64,000 nucleotides of DNA. Source: Phoma sp. XZ068 (Eukaryota; Ascomycota; Dothideomycetes; Pleosporales; Didymellaceae). This document shows positions 56,462-64,000 of the stretch, in pieces (positions within the stretch are counted from its first letter, which is position 1; each line of letters opens with the position of its first letter). Location of the stretch: the NCBI GenBank assembly GCA_004835665.1, contig RBKR01000001.1, positions 372,001 to 436,000 of the forward strand. The letters run 5' to 3'. Position numbers and translations under genes: made by a program. Below the pieces are notes generated by a model. That model ran no database searches. It was not told where the DNA came from and saw only the letters and a program-made list of their open reading frames with translations.

Positions 56462-57557
56462 GGCGGGCGAACAAGGAGAGGCGGCGACGATGCGGTGACG
56501 GCGGCGGTGGAGGCGTTCAAGGACGAAACGTCTGCCTCAGGCTTAGCCCAATTGTCCGGCGTGTACCGTGGGGTCTGCGCGGCTACTCGCCGTTAGCAAG
56601 GTTGTCGAAGGAGGGACTGTATGGCCTGCGCGAGGTCGACCTCAACAAGACCGAGCTCGATCCCTTGGACGTGAAGAGGGACAGTCATTGCTGAAAGGGC
56701 TCGTTCACGCAGGGATGGCATTGCCGGGGCAAGAAAAACACTTACGTCAGAGCTGTCCCCTGTAGCGGAGCGTGCTATGGTGGTGGAGGCTCGAATGGAG
56801 AGAACGTGCGCGCTTGGACGTCTGTTGTGCCCCGCTCTCAAGGCTGCACAGGGACGACCATCGAACTGCAGAGCACGGCAGATGAAGCTTTTCGTGTAAC
56901 GTTCTTGAGCGTGTGAGTGAGAGGCCGCTAGGATTTGCGCGCCGATCGGTGTGAGCAGCGCAGGCTGCGCGCGCGGCGATCCGGCGTGTCGTCGATGGCA
57001 GTTGACAGGCCGCTGTAGTGGGGCGGGGATGAGCAGGTTACCGCGCGACGGGCGTGGTGCTGGAGAGCGGGCAGCGATTGCAGGCAAACAGCGGGCGCCG
57101 TGGCAGCACGAGATCTGGTGCTTGGGAAAGTGAAAGAACGTGCCAAAAGTCAAAAGTCACAATGCGCTGATCGATTGGATATGAGCTAGAGGAGGGGCTT
57201 CGTGAGAACCATACGAGGCATTCGAGCTCGACCCTTTCTGCCGCAAACGCCGATCATCGGCTGCGAGTCTACATATGCACACTCTTCTTCACACAATCCA
57301 GCAAGAGCATACAGATCTGCAGCCGTTGAGTTTTCAATTCTAGCAGCTAACCCCGGCTGGAGCTATGGACCCGTTCGCATATCATCGCGTCAGCCCCAGG
57401 ATCGTGACTCGGCTCCAACCGCTGCACGCGACGCCAAAATGGCCCCTCTCGTGACCATGCTCATGGGCTTTGGCACAGCATTTTGACTTCGCGATTGGTA
57501 CATGGATCCCACTCCAGCGTCGTGGAGTCACCTCCGCCCGCAGCAGGGTCCAACTTC
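56462..57557. other. 1.1-kb region upstream of SNF1
   Basis: Promoter and leader side of SNF1 and 3' flank of the MFS gene. Overlapping short frames on both strands have no recognised domain. Confidence 0.45.
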
Positions 57558-59311
57558 TCATTTGAAGCAGAACATCCGTCCCAGACCGCGCTGCTGGACC
57601 TCGCGTCTTGCAGCGCCATCCACGTACCCAGCCTCGCCTTCGCTGGTCGAGCTTGCGCTGCTGATTTGCTTACCCTTGTTTCCAAACACCCTCAGCAAGA
57701 CAACCATGACTGCGGCTGACAAAATGCTAATACACAGTATGCCAATCATGACCAGATTGCTCTTGCGATACTTGTTGACACCCTTAGAATCGGCTGGCCA
57801 TCCCGTATACAGTGCATATGTGGTCAGAATGCTGCCCAGGTTTCCTAATCCAGACACCAATGCGCTAGCTGCTGCAACGCCGACCTCGCCGTGGCGCTTC
57901 TGGAAGATTTCGTTGGTCATGGCCATGCAGATGGGCACCGTCGGTCCCAAACCGAAGCCCACCATCAGAAGGCCGCCGTAGCGAGCCCATGAGTTCAGAC
58001 CTCCGGCGAACGTGGTGACCAACAGACCGGTGATCTGAATCAAGACAGCTGCACTGAAGAACAGCGCACGGTGGTGGTGGAATCGGTCTGAAAGTGGCGT
58101 GACGATCAAAATGGCAATCAAATCCATCTGCATGTGTTAGCTGATGTCTGTCTTGGCTGACCGGAAGCACTCACAATCCAGATAGGGGCAGTGAGCAGAC
58201 TCAGGTCGATGCCACTCAGGCCTGGGTTGATGCCCCGAATGATGACCGAAGCGTAGTTCTGCGTGCCGATGCCAACACCGACGACACCAAAGTACATCAT
58301 GACCAAAGGCCACAATCTCCAGTCGATGAGGATATGCCAAATATCCTTCATGTTCCACTGGCGGCGGTTGTAGACTCGAGTCAAATCCTCGTAGTGAATC
58401 CTTGCATCCTCACCAGTCAGAGCAGGCTTACTCGCGGGAAGGAACCGCTCCAAGCCAGTTCGAACTCGTGTTTCGCCAGGCGGCAGCGGGCGATCAGGTA
58501 GCCACCAAAGAAGTGAGACGCCAACCAAGAATCCAACGACACCGTAGAGCAGGAACATCCACTGGAAGCCCACAAGCCCGCCCATACCGTCCATCTTCTG
58601 GAAACCGGCGGAGACTAAACCAACAACGGCTGCGGAGACTTGAGACGCAGTGAAGTAGCGTCCAATCCGCTTGCCTGTTCGTGATGGAGGGTAGAAGAGG
58701 GTAAGGTAGTATGACATGCCAGGCCACATGCCTGCAATGACGATACCTAGAAGTAGACGAAGAAGGCTGTCTTTGTCAGTAACTGGCCATCATTATTGTC
58801 AAAGCACCTACTAGAAGCTCCACGCAGCTTTTACTGCCGTAAAGCACATGCCAATTATTGCAACAGAAATGACAATCCTACTCATCCATGCATGCGGGCT
58901 GACCCTCGACATGATCAGATTAGACGGGAGATCGAAAAGAACATAGCAGACATAGAACAGCGCCAGACCGGTAGACACCTGCTTGGGAGTCAAGCTGAGT
59001 TCCGAGGCAAGGTCGTGACCTTGTTTGATGTTCATGGTTTGCGCCAGTCCAATGTTCGATCGGATGGCCGAGCACATGAAGTAAAGGACCCAAAAGGCGG
59101 GGAGAATTCGACGATCGAGTTTGCTGTGGTTGTTCAGTGCTGTCCTTATTGAATTGAATGATTCAACTCACGCGTAGACCTTCTCTATTCTGTCGATGTC
59201 AACTCCCTCACCACCAACCTCGACATCCTGGTGCAAGTCTCCGTGCTTCGGCGCATGGCTCTCTTCAATCTGCTTGTCAAGCGCGACGTTGTCAGAAGTT
59301 GCCGACGCCAT
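57558..59311 (-). CDS. MFS transporter, Dal5-type anion:cation symporter family
   Basis: A plasma-membrane carrier of about 539 residues with four exons: 59311-59172, 59123-58812, 58766-58175 and 58133-57558; phases agree throughout. The N-terminus is cytosolic and hydrophilic (MASATSDNVALDKQIEES), then KLDRRILPAFWVLYFMCSAIRSNIGLA opens the first membrane segment in the way of allantoate/vitamin/carboxylate carriers of the ACS family. LPSNLIMSRV and AGMWPGMSYYLTLFYP are further family motifs. C-terminal sequence after the last segment is short and charged. Substrate is unknown; members carry allantoate, nicotinate, biotin, pantothenate or tartrate. It is divergent from the mitochondrial-type gene. 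Confidence 0.88.
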
Positions 59312-59851
59312 CTCGACTGCTCTCAATTGATGCTCACGCGTGGAGGAAATCAAGGCGTCCGTTCAAAAAGTCACGATGAAAAGATCAGATAAAAACCGCC
59401 AAGATACGTGAGCAACAATGGTTGTATCAGCTACTAAACCGATAGCGGCCGGCGATCTTGGACATTTGTGTGATTCGCCAGGTTACCGACGGTAAGCTTT
59501 TCCTCTTACTCATGGGGTGCGCTAAGTGTGGTTGAGTAACTCTTGAAGCATAGTCGCGGTCGAGGCCTGCACACGGAGGAAACTTTGCAGTCATGCTGTG
59601 GGCAAAGTTTGATGCAATTCGTTGCCGACGGCCTCGGAGTGAGGGGCCTGCACAAAATACGGACCCTGGGCAATTGATGCATGTACTTGCCTCGGACCGG
59701 GTGGAGATCTGCGGTAGAGGGAGGAGCTTGGACGCAACCTAAATGTTCGTGCGTGCCGTCATCGTTGTCGAGCTTTAGCACTTTTGGGTGAGCTACAATT
59801 GAACTTTGACAAGCTACAACAACGACTCTTCACACCACCCACGCAATCAAA
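59312..59851. other. Divergent promoter region
   Basis: 540 bp between the MFS gene and the probable mitochondrial gene. No motif I can support. Confidence 0.45.
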
Positions 59852-60577
59852 ATGCTATCAAGGACCCTCGCGCGATCTGCGCGCTCACTACATCCCGCAG
59901 TCAGGACACCTACACTTTACCTCAGAGGCTCACGAAACAGCTCGACATTAGCAGAGAATCCACAAATCGTACAGTCTCCCACATCTTCTTCCTCATGACC
60001 TACTCCAAGCTAACCTGGCCTCCAGTTCGTCCACAAAGACCCCATCGACCCCACAAAATCCCTCCTCTCCCTCCTCCCCACCACACCAACCACCCCCCAA
60101 CTCGCCATAGGAACTTCGACCTCCCTCCCCGTAACCCCGCAAAACTTCACAGCCAACCCGCAATTCCTCCCCCTCCTCTCCTCCATCCTCGCCGAACACG
60201 CCTCCTCCGACCCCATCGTCCAGGGCCAAGCCGCCGCCTTCGCATCCCCAGGCGGCTTCAACCTCTCGCGCCCGAACGACGGCGCAGGCGGCGCGAGCCA
60301 CCAGGGCGGCGCTGGAGGAGGAAACATGGGCGGCTGGGTACACGTGTCTGACATGCGGAACCCGCCTGATTTTGGGCGGATTGCGTGGCCGGAGGACATC
60401 TTTGGGAGTCTGGAGGTGGATGGCAGGGGCCAGATTGTTGAGGGGAGTTGGCAGGATAGTGGGAGTTATCGGATTGTTACGAGGGAGGGGGTGTTGGGGT
60501 TGACGGAGTTTATGAGGGGGAAGGTGGTGGGTAGGTTGTTGCAGTTGGAGGCGCAGATTAAGAGGAATTCGTCGTAA
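59852..60577 (+). CDS. Conserved fungal protein with probable mitochondrial presequence, unknown function
   Basis: About 222 residues. Exon 1 is 59852-59968 and exon 2 60026-60577; the 57-bp intron joins ATC|TTC. The first about 30 residues are rich in Arg, Ser and Leu without acidic residues (MLSRTLARSARSLHPAVRTP), the usual mitochondrial presequence. The middle has a Gly-rich loop (GGAGGGNMGGW) followed by the strongest motif, WVHVSDMRNPPDFGRIAWPEDIFGSLEVDG, then QDSGSYRIVTREGVLGLTEFM. I remember this block from uncharacterised ascomycete proteins but cannot name a domain. The coding strand flips from C-rich to G-rich near 60330. The 3' end (LLQLEAQ) contains the core of the minisatellite that follows. 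Confidence 0.75.
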
Positions 60578-60875
60578 GGATGCATGGGGAAGAATATGCA
60601 GTTGGAGGATGCAGTTGGAGGATGCAGTTGGAGGATGCAGTTGGAGGATGCAGTTGGAGGATGCAGTTGGAGGATGCAGTTGGAGGATACAGTTGGAGGA
60701 GAATGCAGGGTAAATTTCCATGTACAATTAGCGGTATCAGTAAAGCTGCCTGGAGTATGTAGGATCATGTGTATATGTAAAACTACTATCCTTACGATTG
60801 AACGGTCTATATGGGTATCATAAGTTTCTCTCTCGCGCCATGCGACTCCGTCACATCTCACAGACGTCCACACAC
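60578..60875. other. Convergent intergenic region with minisatellite
   Basis: 298 bp between the stops of the mitochondrial-type gene and the phosphatase gene. About a third of it is the 13-bp tandem array. Confidence 0.6.
60599..60699 (+). repeat. 13-bp minisatellite, eight copies
   Basis: The unit CAGTTGGAGGATG repeats head to tail at 60599, 60612, 60625, 60638, 60651, 60664, 60677 and 60690. The copies are almost identical; the last is preceded by A instead of G and is followed by a degenerate partial unit. A ninth copy of the core CAGTTGGAGG lies in the coding region 57 bases earlier at 60542. Confidence 0.95.
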
Positions 60876-61475
60876 CTAACTTAACTCGCCCTTCTCCAAC
60901 CTCTCCAGAAACACCTTCGAGAACTTGACCGCCTGCTGATACGCAGTCATAAACCCATCATTCCCACCATAATACGGATCTTCAACCACTTCCCCCTTCC
61001 CATTCTTCCTCACCTTCCCCCCAAACTCACCAAACAGCATAATCCTCCCCAATCCCTCATCACTACCCTTCTTCTTGACCGCTCGTTTCCGCAGATCCTC
61101 GAGGTCGTACATGTTCGAGTCGTCCATGCCGAGAATGTAGTCGAACTTTTCAAAGTCTGTGGAGGGGCTGAACTTGCGCGCCGCGTGCTTGTATGTCGTA
61201 ATCCCGTTTTGCTTGAGGGTGGACATGGTGCGCGAGTCGGGCGAGTCGCCGACGTGGTAGGCGCCTGTGCCGCAGGAGTCGATGGCAGAGACGAGGCTTT
61301 GGGTGGTAGGGGGGGATGAGGCGACGATAGATTGGAAGACGCCTTCTGCCATGGTTGAGCGGCCTGGTGGGGTGTTAGTATGTTGGGGGTGTTTGTATGG
61401 AGGGGTAGACGGACAGATGTTTCCGAGGCAGACGAAGAGGACTGAGACGGGTTTGGGGGAGTTGGAGTCGCTCAT
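60876..61475 (-). CDS. Low-molecular-weight protein tyrosine phosphatase
   Basis: A cytosolic phosphatase of about 182 residues. Exons 61475-61415 and 61363-60876 are joined over a 51-bp intron. The spliced N-terminus reads VLFVCLGNICRSTMAEGVF, the family CX5R loop with catalytic Cys16 and Arg22. The general acid is the Asp in EDPYYGG near the C-terminus, and the region FDYILGMDDSNMYDL is also conserved. Size is slightly above the typical 150-160 because of a Lys/Gly-rich loop. The intron lies inside the catalytic loop, splits the Cys21 codon, is a multiple of three and has no stop, so unspliced RNA would code for a broken active site. Orthologous to fungal Ltp1. Confidence 0.93.
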   Translation of the reverse strand: MSDSNSPKPVSVLFVCLGNICPSTPPYKHPQHTNTPPGRSTMAEGVFQSIVASSPPTTQSLVSAIDSCGTGAYHVGDSPDSRTMSTLKQNGITTYKHAARKFSPSTDFEKFDYILGMDDSNMYDLEDLRKRAVKKKGSDEGLGRIMLFGEFGGKVRKNGKGEVVEDPYYGGNDGFMTAYQQAVKFSKVFLERLEKGELS

Positions 61476-62620
61476 TGTGACGGCTGGGTGGGTTCGTGTG
61501 GTTTGTTAGAATTACTTGTGGTCTGGATGAGTTATGTGGTGAGGCTTGAAGGCAGTGTACATTGAGGAACTTTTTGGTGTGCCAAGACTGATGACGGATG
61601 ATCGCCAGGCACGAACTACTGTGTATGGGTGTCAGACCTCATCAAGTCAACCTTGAGCTATGGTAGTTGTGCTTAAGAACACTTAGATGCAGAAGCATAA
61701 GCATGCCTATCTCGAACTCGCGAAGCACGAGCACGCAGATGCTCAAAACTGCAGGCTACAATCTTGCTGACTCGCAGCTAGCAAGCAGTGAGCAATGTCA
61801 TTGCTCACTACGCAGTCAGCCTCTCGTAGCCCCACAAGGCTGTGAATGGCAGTGCCATCCTGAGCCGCAAGTTGTGATGCTAATCTCCTTCAGTGTGCTA
61901 TTCGCTTGGGAGGCCTCAATCCGGCAGGGACAACCATTCAGCTCAATGAGCATCCTGCTCAGCCGCATCCAAGCTTCCGTTCCCCGTGTGCAGCGATCAA
62001 AGACCTGTTGCAACTCCAAAATGCATATTCAGAGCGAACAACAGAACAATAAAGACCAGATGGAAGCTATGCCGCCACAGTGGCTACGGGCAAACATGGA
62101 ATATGCACGCATTTGATAGCCGTTGCGGCTGATCTCATGCCTTGCTTGAAATAGATAGGGCTTCGTCAGGAGACGCAGCTGTGTGGCAGCGCCACATGCA
62201 CAGTTTCAGGGATGGTCCGCTGGCTTGGCCGGGCTGCACGGGAAAGACGCTGAGCCAGCTGCTCGCCAGGCTGAGCGCTGCTTTTGACGACTCGGTGTAT
62301 TTCTTGAAGACTAAAGGTTCCCCAACTGTGGAGCAGACTTGATTCCCGTGCGCACTTTGTACTCTTGTCCAGGACCCGCAGCAGCGTCATATCGTCCTGC
62401 GCAACGCCCCGTTGCTAGGTAAACAGCTGCCGTGCACCCTCAATCCCCGCCAAACGCATCGGGTTTCACACAGCCGCAATACGACAATCGCACTTGAGCG
62501 ATCAACAAAGTCACGTTTGACTTGCTGGGCCATCCATCTACACGCGTGTTTGGGCTGTGGAGTCGGTGTTCGCAACATCCGCGAATTGATTGAAGGCGCA
62601 GCAGCATAGCAGCCAGCACC
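61476..62620. other. 1.1-kb divergent region upstream of chitin synthase
   Basis: Between the phosphatase and chitin synthase starts. An open frame at 61667-62116 lacks an initiating ATG at its start and has no recognised domain. Probably promoter and leader of the chitin synthase gene. Confidence 0.45.
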
Positions 62621-63984
62621 ATGTCTGGCTACAACCGACTAGGTGAGTAAAGTCGCATCTCCGCCACTCAGGATCTGAGCCTGTGCGCATTACGATTGCG
62701 TCGCAAGCATAGCCGGTTCCCGCGCCCAGAGACACCTTCCCATCCTTGTAGCTTCCTTTCAAGACACCAAGCTTTACATGTCGCGCTCTGCGCTTCTGCG
62801 ACCTTTTGCATTCCTCGTCGCCTGCGCACCCGCTCGTTGCATATTGCTATCACTATCGCTCGTTCAGCATTGCGCGCCTGAGGCAGAACACTAATCGAGT
62901 AACTCCACAGACGACGACCGTTACGAGATGGACCCGCGCCGCCCAGGTCCTGGGCGAACGCCCTCTCCAGGACACCCACTGGCTGGCTACCAGCTCGAGG
63001 ACAACTATGGCTCCCAAGCTGGTCCCCTTGAGATCCCAATGGGGCCAAACACGATACATCCAGCAGCTTCGGGAGACAGACTTCCCCTGCAGCCGAGTGT
63101 AGGTGCTACGCGTACGATATACCAGAGCTTCTGAGTCTAACAAGCAGCAGTACTCGGTAGAGAACATTCCATATGCTGGTGGAAACTACCACGACGATTA
63201 CGACCCACGACCACAACGACACGACAGCAACTACTCGCTCGACCCTCAAGCACACCACGATGCATACTACAACCAGCCCTACGATCCCACACCACACGAC
63301 GAGAGTCCACACCAGGGCTACGGCACACAACCAGACCACTACTGGCAGGACGATCAGGATGGCAGGCCGATGCTGGCAGGCGCGAATTCATACGGCCCAG
63401 ATCCACACGATATGGATGACCAGGATCCCGAGAACCCGTTTCACGATGGACCAATCCAGCACACACCTAGCCCTGCACCCATCAAGCGTTGGAAGACAGT
63501 CAAGGAAGTCCAACTTTTCAAGGGAAACTTGGTTCTTGATTGCCCAATCCCTCCACGACTGCTGAATCAGGTTCCTCATGCACAGCCACCGGAGCGTGAC
63601 GAGTTCACACATATGCGCTACTCGGCCGCCACTTGCGATCCTGCCGACTTTGACGCAGAGCGCTTTACCCTGCGCCAGAAGCTGTTTGCAAAGCCTAGGC
63701 ATACAGAGTTGTTCATTGTTGTGACCATGTACAACGAAGAGGACGAGCTATTTGCGCGAACCATGATGGGTGTCATCAAGAACATCGAGTACATGAATTC
63801 GCGAACCAACAGCAAGACGTGGGGCAAGGACGCGTGGAAGAAGATTGTAGTTTGCGTCGTCAGCGATGGACGTGCGAAAATCAACCCGCGAACCAGAGCT
63901 GTGCTTGCAGGTCTTGGTGTGTACCAGGACGGGATTGCCAAGCAGCAAGTCAACGGCAAGGATGTGACCGCGCATATTTACGAG
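62621..63984 (+). CDS. Chitin synthase, class I/II type (5' part, cut by window end)
   Basis: A plasma-membrane enzyme that polymerises UDP-GlcNAc into chitin. Visible exons: 62621-62642, 62911-63098, 63148-63984; a donor (GTACGT) follows at 63985 and the gene continues beyond the window. The visible 349 residues include a Tyr/His/Asp/Gln/Pro-rich N-terminal tail of about 175 residues, then the chitin synthase N domain (KEVQLFKGNLVLDCPIPPRLLNQ, FTHMRYSAATCDP) and the start of the catalytic domain (ELFIVVTMYNEEDELFARTM, KKIVVCVVSDGR, VLAGLGVYQDG, VTAHIYE). The wording of the catalytic start fits classes I and II rather than class III. Catalytic motifs such as QxxRW are outside the window. The acceptor of exon 3 could also be three bases away (CAGCAG ambiguity). 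Confidence 0.93.
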
Positions 63985-64000
63985 GTACGTGAGGTAAAGT

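Overview
The window looks like nuclear DNA of a filamentous ascomycete (Pezizomycotina). Genes are split by short GT-AG introns of about 45-140 bp, often with a CTAAC-like branch site. The gene set is typical of such fungi: a pentafunctional AROM protein, an SNF1 kinase, a hybrid histidine kinase, a C2H2/fungal-type transcription factor, a chitin synthase, a P450 and several MFS carriers. A Dothideomycete is my best guess, but that is inference. I found no rRNA, tRNA, CRISPR array or intact transposon. All exon boundaries are my own reading of splice sites and frame.

Layout. 0-5 kb: an MFSD1-like carrier, a small secreted probably GPI-anchored protein, and pyroglutamyl peptidase. 5-9.8 kb: AROM, with a perfect Gcn4/CpcA-type TGACTCA upstream. 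9.8-15.7 kb: a long stretch without a convincing gene. 15.7-26.5 kb: transcription factor, P-loop sulfotransferase-like protein, alpha-glucoside-type transporter, cytosolic tryptophanyl-tRNA synthetase and a PRELI/Ups lipid-transfer protein; the last two share a divergent promoter. 27-40 kb: TmpA-like flavo-membrane protein, BTB protein, gamma-tubulin complex component 3 and a hybrid histidine kinase. 41-49 kb: GH105 hydrolase, ochratoxinase-like amidohydrolase, P450 and a secreted DUF3455 protein. 49.5-64 kb: TOM70, an aminodeoxychorismate-lyase-like enzyme, SNF1, a Dal5-type MFS carrier, a conserved fungal protein with a probable mitochondrial presequence, low-molecular-weight tyrosine phosphatase, and the 5' part of a class I/II chitin synthase that runs off the end.

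The genes are mostly unrelated housekeeping and accessory functions; there is no secondary-metabolite cluster. One loose theme is chorismate and tryptophan: AROM leads to chorismate, the lyase-like enzyme uses aminodeoxychorismate for pABA, and TrpRS charges tryptophan. AROM and TrpRS both have a cross-pathway-control-type site near the start codon.

The most striking unexplained signal is compositional. In about ten genes on both strands the coding strand is strongly C-rich at first and turns sharply G-rich over the last 150-300 bases before the stop. Other points of note are a 24-bp perfect palindrome, a 13-bp minisatellite whose core also occurs at the end of the adjacent coding region, a 26-nt micro-exon inside a zinc finger, stop-free introns in phosphatase and P450 active regions, and a duplicated 35-residue insert in the lyase-like protein.
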